Part shown: positions 10,501 through 18,053 of the stretch, in pieces
Layout: each line of letters opens with the position of its first letter
Position numbering within the stretch: position 1 is the stretch's first letter
NCBI RefSeq assembly: GCF_900105785.1
Contig: NZ_LT629799.1
Location: forward strand, 3,286,001-3,350,000
Direction: 5' to 3'
Source of the DNA: Microlunatus sagamiharensis
Lineage (GTDB): Bacteria > Actinomycetota > Actinomycetes > Propionibacteriales > Propionibacteriaceae
Length of the DNA stretch: 64,000 bases
Program-made: the position numbers and the translations under genes
The notes under the pieces: model-generated
The model's input: only the letters and a program-made list of their open reading frames with translations
Databases searched by the model: none
Told to the model about the DNA's origin: nothing

Positions 10501-11819
10501 TCGTCCTCGGCATCCCCGGCAGCGGCACGACCACCACCCTGTCGACGATCGCCCTGACGATGGCGGACGCCTGGTCGCCCGACGACCTAGACCTGCTGGT
10601 GCTCGACCTCGGCACCCGCGAGCTCGCCCCGCTCGGCGACCTGCCGCACACGGCGGCGTACGTCGGTGCCGGTTCGGGGACGCGGGAGCAGCAGGTGCGC
10701 TTCCTCAAGTTCATCCGCACCGAGCTCGACCGCCGCCGCGCGGCGCCCGGCCCGCACCGCAAGATGGTCATCCTCATCGACGGGCTCGGCGTGCTGAAGG
10801 ACGAGTACGACGACTTCGAGGGCCTGCGGCTGCTCGACGGGCTCTACCGCGTCTTCTCCGACGGTCCCGACGTGCAGATGTGGACCGCGATCACCACCTC
10901 GCGCTCCAAGGCCGTGCCCAGCGCGGTCGAGGAGGTCGCGACGCAGCGGTGGCTGTTCCGTCTCGCCGACCCGTACGACTACAGCATCTCCGGCGTGCCG
11001 ACCAAGCTCGCGCCGCCGCCGGTCCCGGGGCGCTGCGTCCTGGCCGAGACCAAGCTGCACGCCCACGTGGCCACACCGGACGGCACGCTGCAGGAGACGG
11101 TCGCGACGATCACGAAGCGGTGGGGCGACGTCACCCCCAAGGCTCCCGTGGTCGGCCAGCTGCCCACGTCGGTCACGATCGACGAGCTCGGCGTGCCCGC
11201 GCAGCTCGAGGTCGAGCCCTGGCGCCTGCCCGTCGGCATCCGCGAGTCCGACCTCGGCATCGCCGAGCTCGAGGTCTACGAGGGCGAGCACGTGATGTTC
11301 TGCGGGCCGGCCCGCTCGGGGAAGTCGACCCTGCTGCTCGCGGTGGAGGAGCTCGTCTCGTCCCAGGGCGTCGAGGTCTGGGGCGTCTGCGGACGTCGTT
11401 CGCCGATCGCCCAGGCCGGCCTGACGCGCTGCGCCGTCGGCGAGGAGGAGGCCTCGGCGCTGCTCGCCGCCGCGCGGGTGCAGACCGGCAAGCTGGTGCT
11501 GCTGGTCGACGACGCCGAGCAGTTCGCGGACAACGACCAGGCCTTCGCCGGCCTGCTGTCGGCCCGGACGACCGACCTGCTCGTCGTCGCGGCGGGACGT
11601 TCCGACGACCTGCGCACCATGTACTCGCACTGGACCAAGACCGTCCGCAAGGCCCGCTGCGGGGTGCTCCTGCAGCCCAACCTCGACTACGACGGCGAGC
11701 TGCTCGGGGTCACCCTTCCCCGCCGGGCGCCGGTCGAGATCACCCCCGGCCGGGGGTACGTGATCTCCAGCGGTTCCGTGGACCTGCTCCAGGCCGTGAG
11801 CCCGTCGAAGTCGGCCTGA
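7563..11819 (+). CDS. FHA-FtsK/SpoIIIE multi-ATPase, EssC/EccC-like type VII secretion motor
   Basis: A 1418-residue membrane ATPase. The N terminus resembles the ubiquitin-like/FHA start of EssC, followed by an FHA domain (LVGRSPQADITVDSPSASWSH near residue 105, GSTNGTFVDG near 140) that would bind phosphothreonine. Two membrane helices lie at about residues 228-270. Three FtsK-type domains follow. D1 has an intact Walker A, GGTTGSGKSE (about 651-660), and Walker B, LLLVIDEFAM (about 755-764). D2 has a degenerate Walker A, GIPGSGTTT (near 985). D3 has GPARSGKST (near 1249) and Walker B LVLLVDDAE. In known systems this motor exports WXG100 substrates, but no WXG100 gene is seen here. The GTG start has GAGGAG upstream. 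A membrane Ser/Thr kinase is encoded 1.3 kb downstream. Confidence 0.93.
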   Translation: MHLVIEVDGTRREVELAQAADAATLADLVEHACGVPVPTDVPLWVDARRHEAGDLVRDVALIEGSRIGRSPAEEAGPVTGWAASLSAGLEAGWTVPVPVGRPLLVGRSPQADITVDSPSASWSHATIEVDGEVLRVRDAGSTNGTFVDGEKVGEDGATLDDGDVVVVGGAAVTVWRGADEALAPAPGTLHNLTHAATVPFNRPPRPGLPPEPTAFEPPTRKPEPPPARFGIATIVAPLLMAGVMVAVMRNPAFAMLALLSPVLVLGTTVEQKRRRKKDIQDNDSTFAKAFDEFKDDLAQAAAVERARRRELAPDPARTLRRAALPTTMLWQRRAGASDFLTLHAGVGNVGWKPPVDPANVKRSGDDVKQVVEDAVLPAAPVDVELTDAGVVGIVGERADALAVARSLLCQAVTHCGPADLTVGVFCDPGREEEWTWTGWLPHVRRLGDASGGQWLSTERARSESMLRAVRDGIESFPTPAVLLVLDSDVLTEGRDAPARWLLGHGRPLDRAFVADKPQTQVSGIVIAATVEQLPAACTTVVEVGRDANGTVARPLDRVRIEDVVLAGVSVDTARSCAADLARFDDPELSIPGASLPGLVRLPPLLGIDEVNATAIRRSWSSSTRIDTPLGVGEDGVFGIDLVRDGPHGLVGGTTGSGKSEFLRSMVAGLAARNDPTRLTFILIDFKGGAAFKTCERLPHTIGTVSNLDEQLADRALTALEAELRYRQEVFAQAGEGVDNLDAYLATNPEVPMPRLLLVIDEFAMLAKDYPDVLKSLVSVAAVGRTLGVHMILATQRPAGVVNEDILANTNLRVALRVQSRDDSNNVIGVPAAAAIGRTQWGRAYVKLGQDDISPVQTALVTGRAEAQMSQLVDLHPVHFGQDVQRDSGTTTREDDATDLDLLIDAIVEANAELGFAPPRPVWPEALGERVALTVAGEEAPAGMPGVGAVRGSLVQFAVADDPRRQLQLPVGWDLDRGNLLVLGIPGSGTTTTLSTIALTMADAWSPDDLDLLVLDLGTRELAPLGDLPHTAAYVGAGSGTREQQVRFLKFIRTELDRRRAAPGPHRKMVILIDGLGVLKDEYDDFEGLRLLDGLYRVFSDGPDVQMWTAITTSRSKAVPSAVEEVATQRWLFRLADPYDYSISGVPTKLAPPPVPGRCVLAETKLHAHVATPDGTLQETVATITKRWGDVTPKAPVVGQLPTSVTIDELGVPAQLEVEPWRLPVGIRESDLGIAELEVYEGEHVMFCGPARSGKSTLLLAVEELVSSQGVEVWGVCGRRSPIAQAGLTRCAVGEEEASALLAAARVQTGKLVLLVDDAEQFADNDQAFAGLLSARTTDLLVVAAGRSDDLRTMYSHWTKTVRKARCGVLLQPNLDYDGELLGVTLPRRAPVEITPGRGYVISSGSVDLLQAVSPSKSA

Positions 11820-11831
11820 CTGGCGGCGTAG

Positions 11832-12423
11832 GTGACGACCCCGTTCCGGCAGGTCCGCGCGGACTTCGACGACGAGACCGTCGTCGTCTACCAGGCCTAC
11901 CCTCGCGAGATCGCCGAACCGGCGGTGTCCGCGCAACGCTTCGTGGCGCCCTTCAGCCTGACGCGCATGACGTGGATCAAGCCGTCGTTCCTCTGGATGA
12001 TGTACCGCTGCGGCTGGGCGACGAAGCCGGGCCAGGAGCGCGTCCTCGCGGTCCGCATCACCCGCTCCGGGTTCGAGGACGCCCTTCGCCAGTCGTGCCT
12101 CGGCCACTTCGACGCCGCCCTCCACCCCGACCGCGAGACCTGGCAGCGACGGCTGGCCTCCTCGCCGGTGCGCATCCAGTGGGACCCGGAGCGCGACCGC
12201 GCTCGAGCCGCTGCCCTGGCGCTCGTTGCAGGTCGGACTCGGAGCAGCGGTGGTGCCGGACTACGTGGACCGCTGGACCGTCAGCATTGAGGACGTCACC
12301 CCGCGCGTGGAGCGGCTGCGCGACCTGCCCGCCCGCGAGCGCACCGACCCCCGGGTCGAGCGTCCCTACCCGCTTCCGCCCGAAGTCGCCGCGGCGGTCG
12401 GTGCGGCAGGCGGACCGACCTGA
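11832..12423 (+). pseudogene. DUF4291 family protein, frameshifted
   Basis: Residues 1-122 match DUF4291 strongly: VRADFDDETVVVYQAYPREI, then SLTRMTWIKPSFLWMMYRC and SPVRIQWDPERD. After about position 12198 the family sequence (LEPLPWRSLQVGL ... WTVSIEDVTPRVERL) continues in the +1 frame to the stop at 12421-12423. Adding one CG pair to the short GC run near 12199 gives DRALEPLPWRS, the usual family spacing. It starts with GTG 11832, 12 bp after the ATPase stop. DUF4291 proteins are about 190-200 residues long with no settled biochemical role that I can cite. The frameshift may be real or a sequence error. Confidence 0.8.
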
Positions 12424-12554
12424 CGAGCCGGCTCCGCCACGGCACGAAAGCGCGGAGCAGGTCCACCAGCCCGCACCGGCACACCGCCGCCGGACGACAC
12501 CGCGTCGAGGGCTGGGCTCGGGCCTCCTCCTGCGCCCGTACAGAGCCCGTGCCC

Positions 12555-12899
12555 TCAGTCCCAGACCAGCCCGTGCTCCTCGACGTGGGCGAGGAAGCGA
12601 CGGGCGCACACCGTGCAGGCGAAGTCTCGCTGGGGGCGGAAGGGAGAGCGGATAACGGCCACGTCGGCAACGGGAATGCCGCACCAGGTCCGGTCCTCAT
12701 GGACCCCGTGGGCGTCACCGGCAACCGCGTCGTCGCCGACCACGTGCACCCGGGCGTTCGGGCGAGGTCCCCGGTCGCCCTGACGGTGCCACGTCTCGGT
12801 CAGCTCGACGTCCTGCCGGTGCAGCTCGCGCTCGGCGGCGGTGAGCGGCCGCAGGTCGCTGCGCCGCACAGCAAGGGCCGAGATGAAGTCGCGCCTCAT
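12555..12899 (-). CDS. small cysteine-containing hypothetical protein
   Basis: A 114-residue protein I do not recognise. It has a Trp-Cys-Gly segment (TWCGIPV) and a CxxC pair (FACTVCARRFLAHV) that could form a zinc ribbon, with a His-rich stretch before them. ATG 12899 is supported by a TAGCGT hexamer 7 bases upstream, which fits a leaderless promoter. It is convergent with the DUF4291 gene, with 131 bp between them that contain nothing I can call. Coding status is likely but not proven. Confidence 0.55.
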   Translation of the reverse strand: MRRDFISALAVRRSDLRPLTAAERELHRQDVELTETWHRQGDRGPRPNARVHVVGDDAVAGDAHGVHEDRTWCGIPVADVAVIRSPFRPQRDFACTVCARRFLAHVEEHGLVWD

Positions 12900-12906
12900 G
12901 CAGCGG

Positions 12907-12912
12907 ACGCTA
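12907..12912 (-). promoter_or_regulatory. -10 box of a leaderless promoter for the small protein gene
   Basis: TAGCGT ends 7 bases before ATG 12899, so transcription would begin at or next to the start codon. No Shine-Dalgarno sequence is seen. Confidence 0.45.
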
Positions 12913-13141
12913 GCTCGACCTCACCTGCCAACCGAAGCGCCATACCTGCTCGACGACCCCGAGCTCCAGGCCGTCGTCGGCCAGCTGGTACAGCCAGGCA
13001 CCCGAAGTCCCTGTCCTGGCACGGCGTTCCCACCGAGGACGCCCTTTCGTGACCACCACACAGCTCTGCGGCAGATCGAGGTGTCAGCGGCGAGGGCGCT
13101 CCACACGCGCGAACTCACGCTGGACCGGCGTCGCGGTCGGG

Positions 13142-15136
13142 TCAGCTGCCCCGCGTCGTGATCTCGAAGGGCTGACTGGCGAGGTTGGTGAAGTTGCCGA
13201 CGCGGGCGCCGATCGTGCAGTCCTGGGCCACCGACTGCGCCTGGACGACGAGCCCGTCCTTCGAGATCGAGAGCGCCCCGGAGCACTGGTCGAGGAACCG
13301 CACCCCGCTGGTCCCACCAGCCACGGCCTGGAGCGACTGGGCCGGTTCGCCGGTGTCCGGGCTGACGAGCATCGGGTGCAGCTCGTCCTGGCCGCTCGGC
13401 CAGACCGGCAGCAGCCGGATGCGGAGCACCTGCCCGCTCACCGTCCGCGTGGGCCCGACGACCTGGATGTCGGTGAGCCGCTGGGCCGGGTAGGCCGTGC
13501 TGGTGACCTGGCTGTCGCTCGTCGCGCTCTGCGTGGCCTCGCCCGCCGAGCGCACCCACTCCTGCAGCTGCGCCGTCGGGTCGCCCGCCCCCAGGGGGAG
13601 CAGGACCGACGCGGTCGCCGTGACCGTGCCCTGAGCGGGGACGAGGCCGGGGTCCACGGACCAGGCGCAGGGCGTCTCGATCCCGGTCACCGAGCGGACG
13701 TTCGGCTGCGCTGCCGTGCCCTGCCACTCCACCGCGGGGCAGGCGCCTGCCCCGCCCACCGCGGGCAGGACCTCGAGGAAGGGTCCACGGAGCGGCGCCG
13801 CCTGCGCCGTATAGGTGATCGTGAGCGACGCCGTCCGGCTCGTCGGGTCCCATGTGGCCGAGCGGGCGATGCCGAGGCCGCTCTTCGCCGCGCTGCTCTG
13901 CTGCTGGGCCTGGACGGGAGGTGCGGTGGCCGTCTCCGCCCCCGTCCGACCCGCGGCGCGCACGATGAAGAAGACGCCCAGCCCCACGAGCAGGGCACCG
14001 GCCACGATCACCGCGATCACGCGGGGGTCGCGCCAGCTCCAGCGCCGGGCGGGCGCGTCCGGGGTCGTCGTCGCCGGGGTCGCCTCGGCCGGCAGCACCG
14101 GCATCGAGCGCAGCATCGTCGCCTGGGTGGCGGTACCGAGGTCGGGCAGCGGCTCGACCGGTCGGGTGGTGGTTTCACCGGCAGGCGCGTCGGACGAGGA
14201 CCCGGTCGCCTCCGGGACGGCGATGCCGCGGACCTCGGTGGCCGGCCCTCCGGCCGACCGGAACTCCTCCGGCGGCGCCTGCTCCGGCAGGGCGTCGACG
14301 TCGCTGACGGCGGGCGCCACGCGGCGCAGCTGCGCGGCCGCGACGCGCGCGGTGGGCCGGCGGGCCGGGTCCTTGGCGAGCATCCCGGCGATGGCGTCCC
14401 AGAGGGGGTCGGGCACGTCGAGCCGCGGCGCCTCGCTCGTGACGTGGCGGTGCGCGACGACGTAGCCGGTGCCGGGGCCGGCGAAGGGCGTACGGCCGGC
14501 CAAGAGCTCGTAGAGCAGGATGCCCGCGCCGTACACGTCGGCGGGCAGGTCGCCGACGCCGGTCACGAGGAGCTCGGGCGCCATGTACTCCGGCGTGCCG
14601 ACGAGGCCGGTGCTGCCGCCGCGGCGGTCGGCGACCATCTCGGCGATGCCGAAGTCGGAGAGCTTGACCGCGCCCGGGCCGAGGTACTGCCACGAGGTGG
14701 CGAGCAGGACGTTGTCGGGCTTGACGTCCTGGTGGGCGACACCACGGTCGTGCGCGGCCGCGAGCCCGTCGAGCACCGCGGCGACGACGCGCAGCGCCAC
14801 CGCAGGACGGAGTGGCCCGCGCTCCCGCAGGGTGTCGCGCAGCGAACCCCCGCCCACGAGCTCCATGACGATCGCGAGGCGCTCGCCCTCGACGACGAGG
14901 TCGCGGACCCCGACGACGTTGGGGTGGCGCAGCCCGACGAGGATCGAGCGCTCGCGGACGAACCGCTCCACGAGGGTGTCGTCCTCGAGGTGCTCGCGGT
15001 GCAGGATCTTCGCCGCGACGGGCTCGTCCGTACGCCGGTCGACGCCCCGCCAGACCTCGCCCGTGGCTCCGCGGCCGACGCGTTCGTCGAGCCGGTAGGA
15101 GGCACCGAGAGCGGTGTCGAACGCCTCGGCGGGCAC
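13142..15136 (-). CDS. membrane serine/threonine protein kinase (PknB-like, no PASTA domains)
   Basis: A 664-residue eukaryotic-type kinase. The catalytic domain spans residues 1-270: glycine loop VGRGATGEVWRG, lysine in VAAKIL, catalytic loop HQDVKPDN, DFG motif (KLSDFGIAEM) and the P+1 region GTPEYMAPE. The usual HRD is HQD, so the arginine that binds the phosphorylated activation loop is missing while the catalytic Asp is kept. A Pro/Thr-rich linker leads to one membrane helix (VIAVIVAGALLVGLGVFFIV, near 370) and an outer domain of about 270 residues with two Cys and no PASTA repeats. It starts at GTG 15136 behind GAGAAGGTGG. It may phosphorylate a partner of the FHA domain in the nearby EssC-like ATPase; this is inference. 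Confidence 0.92.
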   Translation of the reverse strand: MPAEAFDTALGASYRLDERVGRGATGEVWRGVDRRTDEPVAAKILHREHLEDDTLVERFVRERSILVGLRHPNVVGVRDLVVEGERLAIVMELVGGGSLRDTLRERGPLRPAVALRVVAAVLDGLAAAHDRGVAHQDVKPDNVLLATSWQYLGPGAVKLSDFGIAEMVADRRGGSTGLVGTPEYMAPELLVTGVGDLPADVYGAGILLYELLAGRTPFAGPGTGYVVAHRHVTSEAPRLDVPDPLWDAIAGMLAKDPARRPTARVAAAQLRRVAPAVSDVDALPEQAPPEEFRSAGGPATEVRGIAVPEATGSSSDAPAGETTTRPVEPLPDLGTATQATMLRSMPVLPAEATPATTTPDAPARRWSWRDPRVIAVIVAGALLVGLGVFFIVRAAGRTGAETATAPPVQAQQQSSAAKSGLGIARSATWDPTSRTASLTITYTAQAAPLRGPFLEVLPAVGGAGACPAVEWQGTAAQPNVRSVTGIETPCAWSVDPGLVPAQGTVTATASVLLPLGAGDPTAQLQEWVRSAGEATQSATSDSQVTSTAYPAQRLTDIQVVGPTRTVSGQVLRIRLLPVWPSGQDELHPMLVSPDTGEPAQSLQAVAGGTSGVRFLDQCSGALSISKDGLVVQAQSVAQDCTIGARVGNFTNLASQPFEITTRGS

Positions 15137-15271
15137 GGTTCCACCACCTTCTCGGGGCCGGACAGGACGCGCCCTACGCTAACGGGCCCGCGGGTCGGCG
15201 GGGTCCGGTCTGCACAGGCCGTTGTCAGCGGCTCTTCTCGCCCAGCTAGACAGCAGAGGTCTTCGCCGGGC

Positions 15272-15532
15272 TCACCCGCGCTGGCCCTCCACCCCGAGCA
15301 CCGAGACGATCGCGGCGCGGAGCTCCTTCTCGTCCGCGTACGGGCGGCCGGCCTTCGGCGCGTAGAGCGCAAGGACCTCGAGGAGTCCCTCCTCGTCGTC
15401 CCGCCGGTCGAGGAGCAGCGCGCTCTCCAGCGCGTTCGCGGCGGCGATGGAGGTGTCGCCCCGCACGATCCGGCGCGCAGCCTCCTGCACGGCCTCGGAA
15501 CCTCGGAGGCGCGGGAGCTCGGCGTCCGTCAC
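15272..15532 (-). CDS. small hypothetical protein coupled to the dipeptidase gene
   Basis: An 86-residue acidic, probably helical protein (ARRIVRGDTSIAAANALESALLLDRR) with no signal, membrane span or motif I recognise. Its ATG overlaps the TGA of the M20 dipeptidase by 4 bp (ATGA at 15529-15532), so it is the second gene of that unit and is likely translated by coupling. I see no clear function. Confidence 0.65.
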   Translation of the reverse strand: MTDAELPRLRGSEAVQEAARRIVRGDTSIAAANALESALLLDRRDDEEGLLEVLALYAPKAGRPYADEKELRAAIVSVLGVEGQRG

Positions 15533-16875
15533 GAGGCCGCGCCGGTACCTGCGTCCGCGAAGCCCTGGAGCATCAGCGTCTCGGCGACGCAGGCGCGCTC
15601 GAAGTCACCGAGGTGCAGCGACTCGTTCGCGCCGTGCGGGCGGCTGTCGGGGTCGCTGATCGCCGTCACCAGCACGGTCGAGCCCGGGAACGCCTCCTGG
15701 AACGCCGCCACCATCGGGATGCTGCCGCCCTGACCGGTGAACACGGGCTCCGTCGACCACGCCTCGCGGAACGCCGACCGCGCCGCCTCCGCGTACGGGC
15801 CCTCGAAGGGGATGCGTGCCGGCTCGCCGCTGTCGCCGCGAGCGACGTCGACGCGCGCGCCCCACGGCGCGTGCTGGAGCAGGTGCTGCTCGAGGTGGTC
15901 GAGCGCGCGCTCGGCGTCGTCGCCGGGCGCCACCCGCAGGCTGATCTTGGCGCGGGCGGCGGGGATGAGCGTGTTCGACGCCTTGTCGACCCGCGTCGCG
16001 TCGAGTGCGATGACCGAGAGCGCCGGCTTGCACCAGAGCCGCTCGACGACGGTTCCCGTGCCGATCCAGTCGACGCCGTCGAGCAGCCCGGACTCCGCGC
16101 GGAGACGCTCCTCGGGGTAGTCGAGCTCAGGCGGTTCGGTGGTGGCGAGCCCGGCGACCGCGACGTCGCCCTGGTCGTCGTGCAGCGTGGCGAGCAGGCG
16201 GCAGAGGGAGGTCAGGGCGTCGGGCACGACGCCGCCGAAGCTTCCGCTGTGCACCGCGTGGTCGAGCGTCGACACCGTGACGACGCAGTCGGCCAGGCCG
16301 CGCAGCGTGGTCGTGAAGGCCGGCTGGCCCACGTCCCAGTTGCCGGAGTCGGCGATGACGAAGACGTCCGCGCCCAGCGCCTCGTGCTCCTGGGCCAGCA
16401 TCCGGTCCAACGTGGGCGAGCCGACCTCCTCCTCGCCCTCGACGAAGACGGTCACGCCCACCGGGGGCCGGCCGTCGAACGCGCGGAGCGCGGCTAGGTG
16501 CACCGCGAACCCGCCCTTGTCGTCCGCGGCGCCGCGGCCGAAGAGCCGGTCGCCCTGCTCGGTCGCGACGAAGGGTTCGGTGCGCCAGCCCGCGCGCTCG
16601 CCCTCGGGCTGCACGTCGTGGTGCGCGTAGAGGCAGACCGTCGGCTGGCCCTCGGGAGCCGGGTAACGGCCGATGACGGCCGGAGCCCCGCCTGCGTCGA
16701 CGACCCGCACGTCTGGGCAGCGCGCGTCGCGGAGCAGCTGCGCCACCGTCTCCGCGCTGCGGAGGACCTGGTCGGCCCGAGCAGGGTCGGCGCTCACCGA
16801 CTCGATCGCGACGAGATCGCGCAGGTCGGCGAGGACCTGCGGCTGCTGGGCACGGACGGTGTCGGCGAGGTTCAC
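15529..16875 (-). CDS. M20 family metallopeptidase (dipeptidase)
   Basis: A 448-residue cytosolic zinc peptidase of the M20/CNDP type, which cleaves dipeptides or short peptides with an unblocked C terminus. Metal and catalytic motifs are intact: YAHHDVQP near residue 87 (first metal His and catalytic Asp), GRGAADDKGG near 113 (bridging Asp), FVEGEEEVGS near 145 (general-base Glu) and later a HGANES segment. The lid domain between them is present, so length is normal. GTG 16875 is the likely start; no Shine-Dalgarno sequence precedes it, but TAGGCT lies 6 bases upstream. An IS481-family element sits within that -10 region, so expression may be altered. Confidence 0.92.
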   Translation of the reverse strand: MNLADTVRAQQPQVLADLRDLVAIESVSADPARADQVLRSAETVAQLLRDARCPDVRVVDAGGAPAVIGRYPAPEGQPTVCLYAHHDVQPEGERAGWRTEPFVATEQGDRLFGRGAADDKGGFAVHLAALRAFDGRPPVGVTVFVEGEEEVGSPTLDRMLAQEHEALGADVFVIADSGNWDVGQPAFTTTLRGLADCVVTVSTLDHAVHSGSFGGVVPDALTSLCRLLATLHDDQGDVAVAGLATTEPPELDYPEERLRAESGLLDGVDWIGTGTVVERLWCKPALSVIALDATRVDKASNTLIPAARAKISLRVAPGDDAERALDHLEQHLLQHAPWGARVDVARGDSGEPARIPFEGPYAEAARSAFREAWSTEPVFTGQGGSIPMVAAFQEAFPGSTVLVTAISDPDSRPHGANESLHLGDFERACVAETLMLQGFADAGTGAAS

Positions 16876-16881
16876 CGCGGC

Positions 16882-16887
16882 AGCCTA
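16882..16887 (-). promoter_or_regulatory. -10 box of the dipeptidase, regenerated by the IS target duplication
   Basis: TAGGCT lies 6 bases before GTG 16875. Four of its bases belong to the duplicated target CCTAGG (16884-16889), so the hexamer survived the insertion, but the original upstream -35 region is now 1.1 kb away. Confidence 0.5.
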
Positions 16888-16889
16888 GG
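16884..16889. repeat. IS481-element target site duplication, left copy (CCTAGG)
   Basis: CCTAGG abuts the left end of the element and is repeated at its right end. It matches the NCTAGN target known for IS481. Confidence 0.85.
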
Positions 16890-16915
16890 TGTACCCGGTC
16901 ATGAGGTTGGTGACA
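16890..16915. repeat. IS481-family left terminal inverted repeat
   Basis: It reads TGTACCCGG...TTGGTGACA and pairs imperfectly with the right end. It includes the last codons of the transposase. Confidence 0.8.
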
Positions 16916-17870
16916 GTCGCGCGAGTGGGGTGAGTCCATCGAGTGCGGAGTGGGCTCGTTCAGTGTTGTAGTGCTCGACCCAGGGAGCAAGCGCTGCAGC
17001 GCGGGCGGCGTTCGACGTCCAAACCTGTCGGTAGGCCCACTCTGAGGCAAGGGTGCGGTTGTAGCGCTCCGCCTTGCCGTTCTGCCAGGGGCAGTGCGGC
17101 TTGATGAACTTCTGGGCGATTCCGTGCTCGGCGCAGACCGTGACGAGGGAGTAGCGGTAGGCGAAGGCGTTGTCGGTCATCAGCCGCTCGACTCGGTCGA
17201 CTCCTCGCTCGGCTAAGTAGGCCAGCGCGCGCTCGAGGAACGCCGCGCACGTCACGCCTTTCTCATCGGTAAGTACTTCGGAGTAGGCGAGCCGGGAGTG
17301 GTCATCGACGACCGAGTGGACGTAGTCGTAGCCGATCAGGGCCCGCTTGTGCTTGTCGCTGTTGGTCGCGAGGCGCCCGTGGGCGCGCCAGCCGCCGCCG
17401 GCGGGGATCCGGCCGATCTTCTTGACGTCCATGTGGACGAGCTCGCCCGGGGCGTCCTTCTCGTAGCGGACGGCGGTGGTCTTCGACGCGCGGATCACCT
17501 CGCCGGTGACCGGGTCCAGCACGGCCAGCCTGGGCAGCTGGTGACGGACCAGGACCCGCGACACCGTCCGGGCGCAGACCGGGTGCCGAGCGGCGATCCA
17601 CGCCGGCCCGCGGCGGTACTCGACCCGGTCGGTCGTGATCGCCTCCTCGACCACGGCCGGGGTCTGGCCGGGGCTGTGGTGCGGGCGCGAAGACCGATCG
17701 AGCAGCCCTGCGTCGCCCTCGGCCCGCCAGCGGCGGACCCAGCGATAGGCGCACTGGCGCGAGATCCCCATCGCCTTCGCGGCGTGGGCGACGGGCCAGT
17801 GCTGGACGACGACGCGTTCGATCAGCAGCAGCCGACCATGACGATTGAGCCGGGCGTTAGCGTGAGCCAC
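16899..17870 (-). CDS. IS481-family transposase (DDE type)
   Basis: A 323-residue transposase from GTG 17870; an upstream ATG at 17915 would add 15 residues. The N-terminal helix-turn-helix (AAKAMGISRQCAYRWVRRW) is followed by a second winged-helix part and the rve integrase core. Catalytic acids are in HMDVKKIGRI, MTDNAFAYR and NGKAERYNRTL, the family DDE arrangement. The stop lies inside the left inverted repeat, as is common in this family. No frameshift or internal stop is seen, so the enzyme should be active. Confidence 0.93.
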   Translation of the reverse strand: MAHANARLNRHGRLLLIERVVVQHWPVAHAAKAMGISRQCAYRWVRRWRAEGDAGLLDRSSRPHHSPGQTPAVVEEAITTDRVEYRRGPAWIAARHPVCARTVSRVLVRHQLPRLAVLDPVTGEVIRASKTTAVRYEKDAPGELVHMDVKKIGRIPAGGGWRAHGRLATNSDKHKRALIGYDYVHSVVDDHSRLAYSEVLTDEKGVTCAAFLERALAYLAERGVDRVERLMTDNAFAYRYSLVTVCAEHGIAQKFIKPHCPWQNGKAERYNRTLASEWAYRQVWTSNAARAAALAPWVEHYNTERAHSALDGLTPLARLSPTS

Positions 17871-17951
17871 CTGAGGGCCTCCGAGCGGTAGAAGACGACA
17901 CATCTCCCACCGCACTCGGAGGTCCTCTTCACGTCAAGCACTCGAACCGAG

Positions 17952-17977
17952 TGTCACCAACGTCCTGGCCCAGTACA
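17952..17977. repeat. IS481-family right terminal inverted repeat
   Basis: On the minus strand it reads TGTACTGGG...TTGGTGACA, the imperfect partner of the left end. Confidence 0.8.
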
Positions 17978-17983
17978 CCTAGG
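17978..17983. repeat. IS481-element target site duplication, right copy (CCTAGG)
   Basis: This CCTAGG directly follows the right end and matches the left copy exactly. Confidence 0.85.
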
Positions 17984-17996
17984 CCGGGCCCTCATT

Positions 17997-18035
17997 GGGG
18001 ATGATCCAGCACCGCTGAGGTGCCGAATCATCCCC
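17997..18035. terminator. hairpin downstream of purL
   Basis: An imperfect 17 bp stem: GGGGATGATCCAGCACC pairs with GGTGCCGAATCATCCCC around a 5-base loop, with two mismatches. There is no T-run, as usual in high-GC actinobacteria. It sits 19 bp past the purL stop and probably ends that transcript. Confidence 0.6.
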
Positions 18036-18053
18036 GCTCTGCGCAGACTGCGT

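Larger units (their letters stand above)
16890..17977 (-). mobile_element. complete IS481-family insertion sequence, 1088 bp
   Basis: It is bounded by CCTAGG duplications. The ends begin TGTAC and carry imperfect inverted repeats of about 26 bp: left end 16890-16915, right end 17952-17977, both reading inward to TTGGTGACA. One transposase gene fills it. Length, ends and target all fit the IS481 family. Intact ends, gene and exact duplications point to a recent insertion. Confidence 0.93.

Noticed and set aside
12913-13141. Possible gene remnant in the gap before the kinase gene
   Set aside because: A minus-strand stretch of about 45 codons ending in a stop reads plausibly, but has no convincing start, motif or homologue that I know, so it was not annotated.
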